Shown here in pieces: positions 28,666 through 38,596 of a DNA stretch of 64,000 nucleotides; the stretch's first letter is position 1, and each line of letters begins with the position of its first letter. Origin of the DNA: Azospirillum sp. TSH64 (GTDB taxonomy: Bacteria; Pseudomonadota; Alphaproteobacteria; Azospirillales; Azospirillaceae); assembly GCF_003116035.1 (NCBI RefSeq), contig NZ_LGQW01000015.1, positions 4,083,421 through 4,147,420 on the forward strand. Direction: 5' to 3'. The notes beneath the pieces were generated by a model. It made no database searches, had not been told where the DNA came from, and was given only the letters and a program-made list of their open reading frames with translations. The position numbers and the translations under genes are program-made.

Positions 28666-29088
28666 GTGTATATCTGGCTTATCGGGCTGCACGTCACGGC
28701 GGTGACGCTCTGGATCCTGGGGATGTCCGCCGCCGCCATCCTGATCAGCGCCCTGGACCCCACGACCGCCGTCGAGGAAGGACCGGCCCGCCTGCTGCGC
28801 GCCTTGGGCCGCTGGGAGCGCCGCGTGACCTCCCCGGCGATGGGGCTGGCGTGGCTGCTGGGCATCACGCTGGTCGTGGTCGGCGGCTGGGGCTTCGAGC
28901 CGTGGCTGGTGGCGAAAGTGGTCATCGTCATCGTCCTGTCCGCCCTGCACGGCAAGCTCGCCGCCGGGTTGCGCCGGCTGGGCGAACCGGGGGCGCGGCC
29001 AGTGTCGCCGCTGCTGCGCTTCTCCCCGCTGGCGGTGATCGCCGGGGCCATCGCCATCGTGACGCTGGTGGTGGTGAAGCCCTACTGA
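28666..29088 (+). CDS. HemJ/CopD-like membrane protein
   Basis: 140 residues with four hydrophobic helices. The first has GLHVTAVTLWILGM, with a conserved-looking His at residue 9, and the third has KVVIVIVLSALHGKLAAGLRRLG, with Lys and His like the heme/porphyrin-binding helices of HemJ (protoporphyrinogen IX oxidase) and CopD-type proteins. The start is GTG at 28666 after a GAAGGA ribosome site. The assignment to a precise role is uncertain. Confidence 0.65.
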   Translation: MYIWLIGLHVTAVTLWILGMSAAAILISALDPTTAVEEGPARLLRALGRWERRVTSPAMGLAWLLGITLVVVGGWGFEPWLVAKVVIVIVLSALHGKLAAGLRRLGEPGARPVSPLLRFSPLAVIAGAIAIVTLVVVKPY

Positions 29089-29173
29089 ACACGGTATGGT
29101 GTTGGGACCGGGAGGGGCCGGCCCGTTCGACCCCGCGCCCGGCCGGTTCGGTTCCAGCGCGAAAGGACCCGCC

Positions 29174-29653
29174 ATGGCCGTCGCCAAGACCACGATCTGC
29201 CTCTGGTTCGACAAGGACGCCGAGGCCGCCGCCCGCTTCTATGCCGAGACCTTCCCCGACAGCGCGGTGACCGCCGTCCACCGCGCCCCCGCCGACTACC
29301 CGTCCGGCAAGGCGGGCGACGTGCTGACGGTCGAGTTCACCGTCGCCGGCCTCCCCTGCCTCGGCCTGAACGGCGGTCCGGCGTTCAGGCATAGCGAGGC
29401 TTTCTCGTTCCAGATCGCCACCGACGACCAGGAGGAGACCGACCGCTATTGGACCGCCATCACCGGCAACGGCGGCCAGGAGAGCGCCTGCGGCTGGTGC
29501 AAGGACCGCTGGGGGATCTCCTGGCAGATCACGCCACGCGTGCTGACCGACGCCCTGGCGGCCGGCGGGGAGGAGGCCAAGCGCGCGTTCGAGGCGATGA
29601 TGGGGATGACGAAGATCGACGTGGCGGCGATTGAGGCGGCGCGGAGGGGGTGA
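29174..29653 (+). CDS. VOC superfamily protein (PhnB-like)
   Basis: 159 residues with the PhnB/3-demethylubiquinone-methyltransferase-like glyoxalase fold: ICLWFDKDAEAAARFYAETFPDS at the start, LNGGPAFRHSEAFSFQI in the middle, then CGWCKDRWGISWQITP. A function cannot be assigned; proteins of this group are usually small metal-binding dimers. The ATG at 29174 follows GAAAGGA. It is the last GC-rich gene before the AT-rich segment. Confidence 0.88.
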   Translation: MAVAKTTICLWFDKDAEAAARFYAETFPDSAVTAVHRAPADYPSGKAGDVLTVEFTVAGLPCLGLNGGPAFRHSEAFSFQIATDDQEETDRYWTAITGNGGQESACGWCKDRWGISWQITPRVLTDALAAGGEEAKRAFEAMMGMTKIDVAAIEAARRG

Positions 29654-29716
29654 GCGGGCTTCAAGGGTGCGTGCGACTTCTGACCCAAAGTGCAAGCTTC
29701 GCCAAGACCGTTTTGT

Positions 29717-29734
29717 GCAAAAACAGATTTTTGC
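29717..29734. terminator. GCAAAAA/TTTTTGC hairpin at the left end of the AT-rich segment
   Basis: GCAAAAA (29717-29723), CAGA, TTTTTGC (29728-29734): a perfect 7-bp stem about 65 bases after the VOC stop and 130 bases before the orphan gene. It could end the VOC transcript or act as an operator in the orphan promoter region. Confidence 0.35.
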
Positions 29735-29860
29735 GGCATATGATTTTGGCGTAATATGAGCGCGCTATTTTTATTGTAAAATGTGAAGGGGCTCTTGTGC
29801 TTCTAAAAACATAATTCCCTCGCAATTATAATTATTTTTTATTCTATAGGAGTATAAATC

Positions 29861-31153
29861 TTGAAAAGAGCTAATGATATTAAGCAAAAACTTGCATTTT
29901 CTCTCATTAAGTACAAGAGTCTTTGTGATGAAATGAGTCGTTCGCAGAGGCATAATAAGGATCTTGCTTTTGTTGGGCAGAAGGTCGGTGACATATTGAG
30001 TGGATGCAGAGAGTGCTTTGACTACTGTGCAAAGGACTTGGCGGATAGTTTCTTGGTGCAGGGTAGCGATAAAAAATTGGTGATCCAATATGCCTCCGGA
30101 AAAGCAAAGGCGTATTTTCCGTTCTTTGAGACTCAGCTTTTGAAGGGCGCTCTATTTTATGAGCTAATTTTCGTCGCTCCAGAGTTGTATGCTCATCTTT
30201 TGGGTTTGGCAAAAAAGATCGCAGCAAAAGAAGTTATAGCTGGCACCGTAATTGGCTATGATTTATGTGAGATGTTAAATGATATTGTGAATTGTAAAAA
30301 GCACGACCAAATTACAGTTGCAAAAGTTCGAATCAATTCAGCAACGCACGTGACTTTTCCAGATGGCGGAGAGATTATAGTTTCTCCGATGTTTCCGTTT
30401 ACAGATAGACCTGACTTCAGCGCGGATGTTGACGCGCAGCCAATGGTCGGTTCAGAAGGGGTAAAAATAAAGTATGCTTATGAGTACAGAATCTCCCATA
30501 ACAACTGGGAGGTGGGGAGATTTTGCCTATATTCAATTCAAGCGGTTAGCTTGATAATATCTGAAATTTACCAGAAGTTTTTCGAAATTTCTTATGATTA
30601 TATTGATCCGTGGGAGACAATTAAGCCAGAGAACGTGAAAAAAGGCGAGCATATTTTGCGATTGCTCTCGCCAATTGTTAGTCGTCCTCTTCGGATCGTT
30701 CTTCTTTTGGATGATATGGAGTCCGCAAATATTGAGATGACATTTGAGGGGTTGATAGATGCGGATGATTTAATTTCTGTTTCTCTGGCGAAAATTTTCA
30801 TGATTATATTCGAAAATCACTTTAACTATTATGTCTTTTCTGAGTTAACTAAATACGTTATGGAGAACTGGGAAAAATTTGACCCAAACGATCGAGTGCC
30901 AAAATATTTCGAGATGGAGAAATCATTTTATCAAGAGAAAAATATTACAATAGATGATCTAGAGCAAATAAAATTTAACAAGATATTGTTTGGTATTGGA
31001 ATCAAATTTTGCTGCAATGAGAGCATACCGCAGCAACAAAAAATGGACGATCAGTCGCTCTATGCTGCTATTTCTATTATAGATAGTGAATTAATAAACT
31101 TCAATTTATATACTGACTCATTTGGGCGGCTAGTCCGTTGCAATATTCAATAA
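29861..31153 (+). CDS. Orphan hypothetical protein in AT-rich island
   Basis: 430 residues, start TTG at 29861 supported by a strong TAGGAG 8 bases upstream. Codon use is AT-rich and unlike every neighbour. No known domain is certain. The N-terminal third has, in order, KVGDILSGCRECFDYCAKDL (41-60), YFPF (85-88) and LNDIVNCKKHDQI (139-151). This order resembles a widespread uncharacterised HEPN-like family with VGD-x-L-x-x-LR-x-x-LD, then FPI, then LN-x-x-N-x-x-KH. That likeness is from memory and unproven. The C-terminal half (about 230-430) is acidic, rich in Ile, Phe and Tyr, with no visible motif, signal peptide or transmembrane helix. It may be a defence or accessory gene, but nothing nearby supports a role. 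Confidence 0.75.
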   Translation: MKRANDIKQKLAFSLIKYKSLCDEMSRSQRHNKDLAFVGQKVGDILSGCRECFDYCAKDLADSFLVQGSDKKLVIQYASGKAKAYFPFFETQLLKGALFYELIFVAPELYAHLLGLAKKIAAKEVIAGTVIGYDLCEMLNDIVNCKKHDQITVAKVRINSATHVTFPDGGEIIVSPMFPFTDRPDFSADVDAQPMVGSEGVKIKYAYEYRISHNNWEVGRFCLYSIQAVSLIISEIYQKFFEISYDYIDPWETIKPENVKKGEHILRLLSPIVSRPLRIVLLLDDMESANIEMTFEGLIDADDLISVSLAKIFMIIFENHFNYYVFSELTKYVMENWEKFDPNDRVPKYFEMEKSFYQEKNITIDDLEQIKFNKILFGIGIKFCCNESIPQQQKMDDQSLYAAISIIDSELINFNLYTDSFGRLVRCNIQ

Positions 31154-31312
31154 TTTTCCGGTGATCTGCCTTTATTCAGAATTTATTGCAGCATATATTC
31201 GACGAAATGTCGAGTTTTCGTCACGACTCCAAGGTCGGTCTGACTGTTTATACTCTATTCAGAGCTTAAGATTAAGGGAGATCAAGTTACGCTTTTGGCG
31301 TCTGAAAGCTCC

Positions 31313-32310
31313 CTACCCCACCCCCACATCGTCCCGGATGCACGCCACCGAATGCCCCGGCGCCACCTCGCGCAGCGCCCGGGCTTCCGGTTCCGCACAA
31401 GCGGGCAGCGCGAACGGGCACCGCGTCCGGAAGACGCAGCCGGACGGCGGGTTCATCGGACTCGGCACGTCGCCGTCCAACAGCATGCGGGTCTTCGGCG
31501 CGTCGGGGTCCGGGTCGGGGGCGGCCGACAGCAGGGCCATGGTGTAGGGGTGGCGCGGGCGCTCGTAGAGGCTGTCGCTCGGCGCGATCTCCATCAGGCG
31601 GCCGAGATACATCACCGCCACCCGGTCGCTGATGTAGCGCACCACCGCCAGATCATGGGCGATGAACAGCACCGCCAGCCCCAGCTCGCGCTGCAGATCG
31701 CCCAGCAGGTTGACCACCTGCGCCTGCACCGAGACGTCGAGCGCCGACACCGGCTCGTCCGCGACGATGAAGTCGGGCTCCACCGCCAGCGCGCGGGCGA
31801 TGCCGATGCGCTGGCGCTGGCCGCCGGAGAATTCGTGCGGGAAGCGGTCCATGGCGTCGGCGCTCAGGCCCACCTTCTCCAGCAGCGCCGCCACGCGGTC
31901 GCGGCGGTCGGCGCGGGTGCCGATGCCGTGGATCGTCAGGGCCTCGCCGATCACCTCGCGCACGCGCTGGCGCGGGTCGAGGCTGGCATAGGGGTCCTGG
32001 AAGACGATCTGCATGCGGCGGCGCTGCGCCCGCATCTCTGCCGTGCCCAGGCCGGTGATCTCCTGCCCGTTGAAGCGGATGGAGCCGCCGGTCGGCTCGA
32101 TCAGCCGCAGGATGCTGCGCCCGGCGGTGGTCTTGCCCGATCCGGATTCGCCGACCAGCCCCAGCACCTCGCCGCGGTTCAGGTCGAAGGACAGATCGTC
32201 CACCGCCTTCACCCAGCCGACCGGCCGTTGCAGCAGCCCGCCGCGCACCGCAAAGCGCTTCTCCAGATTGCGGACGCTCAGCAGGGGCTGTTCGGTAACG
32301 GTATCGGTGC

Positions 32311-32314
<4 letters not shown>
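31313..32314 (-). CDS. dppF: Peptide ABC transporter ATP-binding protein (DppF/OppF type)
   Basis: 333 residues with one nucleotide-binding domain: Walker A GESGSGKTT, FQDPYASLDPRQRVREV, signature FSGGQRQRIGIARAL, Walker B DFIVADEPVSALD. The oligopeptide-type C-terminal tail contains HPYTMALLSAAPDPDP and CVFRTRCPFA. It overlaps the DppD gene by 4 bases and is the last gene of the leftward operon, ending next to the AT-rich segment. Confidence 0.95.
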
Positions 32315-33315
<1,001 letters not shown>

Positions 33316-33350
33316 GACGGGATCCCGGAACTTGGGCTAACTGAGACGGA

Positions 33351-34409
33351 TCAGCGGGTGCAGCCGCGCGCCGGCACCGGCCAGTCGCCGACGACTTCGC
33401 CGTTGCGGGTGATCGCCATGCGGTCGTGCAGGTTGGTCACCACGCAGACATGGTTGGGCAGGATGCGCACGCGGTCGCCGATCTGCGGCTTCGCCGCGCT
33501 CCGGCTGAGGTCGACCACCGCATGCTCCTCGTTGACGCGGACGATCACCGCGTCGGAGTAGTCAAGGATCAGGCCGTAACCTTCCCCCACCGACGGGGCG
33601 ACGCGGTCGCTCGACAGCGTCTTGCTGCCGCAATCGAGAACGGCGCGGTCGGGGGTGGGGCGGCTGACCACGGTGGCGTGGACATGCACGGCGCACTCGT
33701 CCAGCGTCGCCACCCCGGCGCCCACCGTGGCGCGGTCGTGGTAGATGTAGGTGCCGACGCGCAGCTCGGTCACGCCGGGAAGCTCGTGGGTGTCCCAGCA
33801 GCCGGGGGTGCCGCCGACCGACACCGTCTCCACCGCGATGCCGGATCCCTCCAGCAGGGCGCGCGTCTCGGTGACGAAAGGCACGGTGCGGGGGCCGCGC
33901 GGGTAGGTCATCAGGCCACGGAAGCGGGTCAGGCCGTTGCCGGCGGCGCGGCGGGCCAGCGTCAGCACCTCGTCCGGGGTCTGCACGCCGCAACGGCCGT
34001 CGCCGCTGTCGAACTCCACGAGGATGCCGATCTCGACGCCGGCCTCCGCCGCGGCGGCGGCCACGGTGTCGAGGGCGACGGCGTTGTCGAGCGCCACCGT
34101 CAGCCTGGTCTTGCCGGCCAGATCCGCCAGCGGCGACACCTTGGCGGCGCCGACGATGGGGTAGGTCAGCAGGATGTCGGCGCAGCCGGCCTCGGCCATC
34201 ACCATCGCTTCGCTGATCTTCTGGCAGGTGATGCCGACGGCGCCCAGCTCGATCTGGCGCAGGGCGAATTGGGGAAGCTTGTGGGTCTTGATGTGCGGGC
34301 GCAGCGCCAACCCGTGCCGGTCGCAATAGGCCTGCATCTTGGTCAGGTTATGCTCGACCCGGTCGAGGTCGATGACGGGGACGGGGGTGTCGAGATCGTC
34401 GACGCGCAT
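33351..34409 (-). CDS. Fold-III PLP enzyme, D-threonine aldolase / D-serine dehydratase-like
   Basis: 352 residues. The alanine-racemase-like barrel starts LDTPVPVIDLDRVEHNLTKM. The PLP lysine is K41 in RPHIKTHK, followed by ITCQKISEAMVM, VEFDSGDGRCGV and SVGGTPGCWD. The C-terminal domain ends with ILPNHVCVVTNLHD, where His and Cys match the metal-binding pair of D-serine dehydratase (DSD1) and metal-activated D-threonine aldolases. It probably breaks down a D-hydroxy- or other D-amino acid freed by the neighbouring deacylase. The ATG at 34409 follows GGAG. Confidence 0.88.
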   Translation of the reverse strand: MRVDDLDTPVPVIDLDRVEHNLTKMQAYCDRHGLALRPHIKTHKLPQFALRQIELGAVGITCQKISEAMVMAEAGCADILLTYPIVGAAKVSPLADLAGKTRLTVALDNAVALDTVAAAAAEAGVEIGILVEFDSGDGRCGVQTPDEVLTLARRAAGNGLTRFRGLMTYPRGPRTVPFVTETRALLEGSGIAVETVSVGGTPGCWDTHELPGVTELRVGTYIYHDRATVGAGVATLDECAVHVHATVVSRPTPDRAVLDCGSKTLSSDRVAPSVGEGYGLILDYSDAVIVRVNEEHAVVDLSRSAAKPQIGDRVRILPNHVCVVTNLHDRMAITRNGEVVGDWPVPARGCTR

Positions 34410-34504
34410 GGGACCGCTCCGGAACACGAATTCGGGGAATGGGCCGATCCCGGCGGCGGCGCCATGGGATCGGCCATGTACTCTGAACCTTACGCCGCCT
34501 TGTT

Positions 34505-34888
34505 TTACGCTTGGGGCAGGACGGCGATGCAGTCGATTTCGACCTGGATGTTGTTCAGCTGGCAGCCGATGGTGGTGCGGGCCGGCGGCTCGGTCGGGAA
34601 GAATTCCGAATAGAGCGCGTTGTATTCCTGGAAGCGGCCGAGGTCGCTGAGGTAGCTGTTGACCTTCACCACATGGGCGAGGTCGGTGCCGGCGGCCTTC
34701 AGGATGATCTCCAGATTTCGCAGGGTCTGGCGCACCTCGCCGGCGAAATCCTCGGGCAGCGCGCCGGTCTCCGGATGGTGCGGCCCCTGGCCCGACACAT
34801 AGACGAAGCCGTTCGCGACGATGGCGTGGCTGTACTGGCCGGCGGGCTTCGCACCCTTTTCGGCGAAGATCGGCTTGCGGTTGGTCAT
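34505..34888 (-). CDS. ridA: RidA family protein
   Basis: 127 residues with the YjgF/RidA layout: KPAGQYSHAIVANGFVYVSGQGP, TGALPEDFAGEVRQTLRNLEIILKAAG, LAHVVKVNSYLSDLGRFQEYN, and the active-site strand PARTTIGCQ with EIDCIAVL. RidA hydrolyses reactive enamine/imine intermediates released by PLP enzymes, which fits its place beside the fold-III dehydratase/aldolase and the D-aminoacylase. Confidence 0.94.
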   Translation of the reverse strand: MTNRKPIFAEKGAKPAGQYSHAIVANGFVYVSGQGPHHPETGALPEDFAGEVRQTLRNLEIILKAAGTDLAHVVKVNSYLSDLGRFQEYNALYSEFFPTEPPARTTIGCQLNNIQVEIDCIAVLPQA

Positions 34889-34910
34889 TCGGTCCTCACA
34901 GGTTGAAAGA

Positions 34911-36515
34911 TCAGGCGCGGGCCAGGGCCTTGCCCGGACGCGCGCCGGTGTGCCCGCCGTCGCGCAGGACGAATTGTCCGGCGACGAGCACGTCGGTGAT
35001 GCCGTGGGGCGGGCGCGTCGGGTCCTGGAAGGTCGCGCAATCCGCCACGTCGGCGGTGAACAGGGTCAAATCGGCCACCATGCCCGGCCGGACCAGCCCG
35101 CGGTCGGACAGGCCGAAACGCTGGGCCGGGACGGCGGTCATGTGGCGCACCGCATCCTCCAGCCCCAGCCCGCCCTCGCCCCGGATCGCGCGGGCGAGAT
35201 AGCGCGGGAAGCTGCCGAAGGCGCGGGGATGCGGCTTGCCGGTCTCGCGCGGCAGCCCGTCGGAGCCCAGCATGTGCAGCGGGTGCGACAGCGCGGTCTC
35301 CAGATCGGCCTCGGCCAGCTGGAACATGACGATGTTGGTGCGGCCGCGGTCGGCGCGGATCAGGCGGACCAGCGTGTCGAAGGGCTGTTCCTTCGCCACA
35401 TCGGCTATTTCGGTCAGCGACAGCCCTTCCAGGGTGCGCAGGTCATCTGCCGAAACGCCGCCGATGCGGACATTCTCCCAGCCGATCAGGCGGATCTTGG
35501 ATTCCCAGCCGGCGTCATTCGGCGCCTCGCCGTTCTCCACCGCCCGGCGCAGAGCCGCCAGCCCTTCCGTATCGGCCATCCGCGCCAGCAGCGCCTCGAC
35601 CCCGCCGGCCAGCGCCGAGGGCGGCAGCAGTTGCAGGATGGTGCTGGAGCCGGCCGGGTAGGGGTACATGTCGAAGCTGACGTCGGTGCCGCCCTTGCGG
35701 GCGATCTCCAGCCGCTCCACCGCCCGCGGCAGGCTGCCCCAATAGGGCCTCCCGGCGGCTTGCAGGTGGGAGAGCAGGCCGCTCGCTCCTCCCGCCTTCA
35801 GCAGGTCGAGGAACTCGTCCACCGAGGCGATCAGCCCGCCCTCGTAGGAGCGGACATGGGCGGTCAGCAGCGCTCCATGCTCCGCCACCACCTCCGCCAG
35901 CCGCACCAGCTCGGCGCGGTCGGCCCAGGCGCTGGGCGGATAGACGAGGCCGAGCGACAGGCCATGTGCGCCCTGGCGCAGTTGGTCGGCCAGCAGGGCC
36001 GCCATCGCCTCGCGCTCGTCCGTCGTGGCGGCGCGGTTCTGCCAGCCCATGACGGCGAGGCGCAGGGCCGCGTGGCCGACCAGCGAGACGAGGTTGATGG
36101 CGGTGCCGCGTCCGTCGAGTGCTGCGCGGTAGCCAGCGAAATCGGCGAAGGTCTCCTGGGTCGTCACCGTGCCCAGCAGGTTGCCGAAATGCTCGCGCAA
36201 GGGGGCGCCGCTGTCGGGGCTCTGCGGGTAGAGGCCGAAGGAGCAGTTGCCGACCACCACGGTGGTGACGCCCTGCGCCACCTTCTCCGGCCGGCCGGGC
36301 TGGCGCAGCTGGATCAGGTCGTCGTGGCAATGGGCGTCGATGAAGCCGGGGGCGAGGAAGCGCCCCTGCGCCTCCAGCGGTTCGGCGTCAGCTGAGTCCA
36401 GCATCGGGCCGACGGCGGCGATGCGTCCGCGCTCCACCAGCACGTCGGCCGGGAACCAGGGGGCGCCGGTCCCGTCGATGACGCGGGCGCCCTTGATGAG
36501 GAATGTGGCACTCAT
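34911..36515 (-). CDS. N-acyl-D-amino-acid deacylase (D-aminoacylase)
   Basis: 534 residues of the amidohydrolase superfamily. It opens FLIKGARVIDGTGAPWFPADVLV and has the metal-site strand GFIDAHCHDD (about residues 54-63). The D-aminoacylase signature Cys sits in VVVGNCSFG, and HVRSYEGGL and MLGSDGLPRE come late in the barrel. The C-terminal beta domain has RFGLSDRGLVRPGMVADLTLF. It releases D-amino acids from N-acyl-D-amino acids (or N-carbamoyl-type relatives). It is placed inside a peptide-type ABC operon with RidA and a D-amino-acid PLP enzyme. The start overlaps the preceding permease stop region closely (1 base gap). Confidence 0.93.
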   Translation of the reverse strand: MSATFLIKGARVIDGTGAPWFPADVLVERGRIAAVGPMLDSADAEPLEAQGRFLAPGFIDAHCHDDLIQLRQPGRPEKVAQGVTTVVVGNCSFGLYPQSPDSGAPLREHFGNLLGTVTTQETFADFAGYRAALDGRGTAINLVSLVGHAALRLAVMGWQNRAATTDEREAMAALLADQLRQGAHGLSLGLVYPPSAWADRAELVRLAEVVAEHGALLTAHVRSYEGGLIASVDEFLDLLKAGGASGLLSHLQAAGRPYWGSLPRAVERLEIARKGGTDVSFDMYPYPAGSSTILQLLPPSALAGGVEALLARMADTEGLAALRRAVENGEAPNDAGWESKIRLIGWENVRIGGVSADDLRTLEGLSLTEIADVAKEQPFDTLVRLIRADRGRTNIVMFQLAEADLETALSHPLHMLGSDGLPRETGKPHPRAFGSFPRYLARAIRGEGGLGLEDAVRHMTAVPAQRFGLSDRGLVRPGMVADLTLFTADVADCATFQDPTRPPHGITDVLVAGQFVLRDGGHTGARPGKALARA

Positions 36516-36516
36516 C

Positions 36517-37425
36517 TCACTTCGCCTTCTGGAGCCGGGGGTCGAGCGCGTCGCGCAGCCCGTCGCCGACGATCTGGAGCGACAGAACGGTCAGGACGAT
36601 GGCGCAGCCGGGGAACAGGATCAGCCAGTCGGCCTGCTGGAAATACTGCTGGGCGCTGGCGATCATGTTGCCCCAGGTCGGCGTGGTCGGCGGCACGCCG
36701 ACGCCGAGGAAGGACAGCGCCGCCTCCGTCAGGATGGCGTAGGCGAAGATGAAGGTGGCCTGCACCAGGATCGGCGACATCAGGTTGGGCAGGATGTGCA
36801 GGAAGACGATGCGCGGGGTGGAGGCCCCCAGCGCCGTCGCCGCCTCGATGAAGGGCATCTCGCGCACCACGAGACAGGCGGCGCGCACCACGCGGGCGAC
36901 GCGCGGGGTGTAGACGATGCCGAGCGCCAGCACGACGTTGTAGAGCGACGGCCCCAGCGCCGCCATGAAGGCGATGGCGAGCAGGATGTCCGGGAAGGCC
37001 ATCAGCGCGTCGGTCAGCCGCATCAGCAGCCCGTCGAGCGGCCGGATATAGCCGGCGGCCAGCCCCAGCAGCGTGCCGAGCAGCGTCGCCACCACCACCA
37101 CCAGCAGGCCGACCAGCAGCGACAGCCGGGCGCCCAGCATCACGCGGGACAGCACGTCGCGGCCATACTCGTCGGTGCCGAACCAGTGGGCGGCGGACGG
37201 CGGCTTCAGCCGGCCGAGGATGTCCATCTTCATCGGGTTGAACGGGGTGATCCACGGCGCCAGCAGCGCCACCGCCAGGATCGCCAGCATGATCAGGAAG
37301 GACAGCACCACCAGCCGGCGGCGGAACAGCTGGCGCAGCAGCAGGGCGGCCGGCGACCGGCTGTTCTGCGGCTTGGCCGAGGAGGGAAGGGGGACGTTGC
37401 CGTGACCGGCGGGGACGCTTGCCAT
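36517..37425 (-). CDS. dppC: Peptide ABC transporter permease (DppC type)
   Basis: 302 residues from ATG 37425, which follows GGGAGGG; an in-frame ATG at 37443 would add six residues. Landmarks are LLRQLFRRRLVVLSFLIML, AHWFGTDEYGRDVLSRVMLGARLSL, the coupling loop PFIEAATALGASTPRIVFLHILPNLMSP and VGVPPTTPTWGNMI. It forms the channel with the DppB-type subunit, encoded immediately upstream. Confidence 0.94.
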   Translation of the reverse strand: MASVPAGHGNVPLPSSAKPQNSRSPAALLLRQLFRRRLVVLSFLIMLAILAVALLAPWITPFNPMKMDILGRLKPPSAAHWFGTDEYGRDVLSRVMLGARLSLLVGLLVVVVATLLGTLLGLAAGYIRPLDGLLMRLTDALMAFPDILLAIAFMAALGPSLYNVVLALGIVYTPRVARVVRAACLVVREMPFIEAATALGASTPRIVFLHILPNLMSPILVQATFIFAYAILTEAALSFLGVGVPPTTPTWGNMIASAQQYFQQADWLILFPGCAIVLTVLSLQIVGDGLRDALDPRLQKAK

Positions 37426-37439
37426 CGAAACCCTCCCTC

Positions 37440-38381
37440 TCAATAACGGACCCGCGGATCGACCACGGCATAGAGCAGGTCGACCGTCAGGTTGATCAGC
37501 ACATAGATGGCGGACACCACCAGCAGGGCGCCCTGGATCACCGGATAATCGCGGCGCAGCACGGCCGACACGATCAGGTTGCCGACGCCGGGCAGGCCGA
37601 ACACGGTTTCCGTCACGATGGCGCCGGCGATCATCACCGCGGTGGTCAGGCCGATCACCGTCAGGATCGGGATCATCGCGTTGCGCAGCGCATGCTTCAG
37701 CACGACGACCAGCGGCGGCAGGCCCTTTGCCCGCGCGGTGCGGACGTAATCGTGGCTCATCACGTCCAGCATGCTGGTGCGGGTGAAGCGCAGGATCAGC
37801 GCCGAGTTGGGAATCCCGAGTGCGATGGCCGGCAGAACCAGATGGCGCATGCGCTCCAGCAGGTCGGCATCGGGCGGGCCGTAGCCGGCGACCGGGAACC
37901 AGGCATGGTCGACCGCCAGATACTTGATCAGCGTCAGCCCGATCCAGAAGCTGGGGATGCTGGCCGCCAGCATGGCGAGCCCGACCGCGGTCTGGTCGAC
38001 CAGACCGCCGCGCTTGGCCGCCGACAGGATGCCGACCGGCACGCCGATCAGCATGGCGATGCCCACCGACATCATGGTCAAGAGCCCGGTCAGCTCCGAC
38101 CGTTCGGCCAGCGCCTGCGCCACCGGACGGTTGAGGAAGATGGACTCGCCCAAGTCGAAGCGGACGATCTGCCCCAGATAGAGCAGGAACTGCGTCAGCA
38201 GCGGCTCGTCGAGCCCGAGCCGGCCGCGCAGCGCCGCGATGTCCTCCGGCGTGGCGGAGGAGCCCAGCATGACGGCGGCGGGATCGCCCGGCACGACGCG
38301 GGCGATCAGGAAGACCACCATGGCGACGAGCAGCATGACGACCATCATGCCGGCGAACCGGCGGACGATGTAAACGAGCAT
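37440..38381 (-). CDS. dppB: Peptide ABC transporter permease (DppB type)
   Basis: 313 residues with about six membrane helices: MLVYIVRRFAGMMVVMLLVAM at the start, VVPGDPAAVMLGSSATPED in the first loop, the coupling loop HDYVRTARAKGLPPLVVVLKHALRNAMIPI, and AIVTETVFGLPGVGNLI. It follows the binding-protein gene after a 215-base spacer that holds the second copy of the inverted-repeat element. Confidence 0.95.
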   Translation of the reverse strand: MLVYIVRRFAGMMVVMLLVAMVVFLIARVVPGDPAAVMLGSSATPEDIAALRGRLGLDEPLLTQFLLYLGQIVRFDLGESIFLNRPVAQALAERSELTGLLTMMSVGIAMLIGVPVGILSAAKRGGLVDQTAVGLAMLAASIPSFWIGLTLIKYLAVDHAWFPVAGYGPPDADLLERMRHLVLPAIALGIPNSALILRFTRTSMLDVMSHDYVRTARAKGLPPLVVVLKHALRNAMIPILTVIGLTTAVMIAGAIVTETVFGLPGVGNLIVSAVLRRDYPVIQGALLVVSAIYVLINLTVDLLYAVVDPRVRY

Positions 38382-38426
38382 GGTTGCGGTCCCGGACCGT
38401 AGCAGGAAGTATCGCCTGAGCGGAGT

Positions 38427-38567
38427 CCCCTCTCCCCCCCGGGGAGAGGGTTAGGGTGAGGGGGACGCGCGTCGTGAATTTGCAAGAATTGCGACGCTCT
38501 GATCGTTCCCCGATCCACGCTGTGCATCCCCCTCCCCCCGACCCTCTCCCCGGGGGGGGAGAGGGGG
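38427..38567. repeat. Inverted-repeat element, copy 2 (REP-like)
   Basis: The same element as at 27454-27593: left arm 38427-38465, right arm 38527-38567, about 61 bases between them. Both copies start the centre with GACGCG and end it with CTGTGCA, but the rest of the centre differs. Here it lies inside an operon, between the binding-protein and permease genes, where it can fold in the mRNA. Confidence 0.85.
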
Positions 38568-38596
38568 GTGGCTGGGAAAGTGGTTTATCCCGACCC

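Larger units (their letters stand above)
29690..31305. other. AT-rich foreign segment carrying one orphan gene
   Basis: Base composition falls abruptly to roughly one third G+C shortly after the VOC gene and returns to about 70% just before the dppF stop near 31310. One gene (29861-31153) fills most of it; 31154-31305 is AT-rich with no gene seen. No integrase, transposase, tRNA or flanking direct repeat was found, so how it arrived is unclear. Confidence 0.85.

Noticed and set aside
29771..30227. Minus-strand frames inside the AT-rich island
   Set aside because: They overlap the longer plus-strand gene, which has a good ribosome site; the AT-rich composition alone does not explain a 430-codon frame.
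29690..31305. Prophage remnant or toxin-antitoxin pair in the AT-rich island
   Set aside because: Only one gene is present, with no partner, integrase or phage structural gene; no basis for either label.
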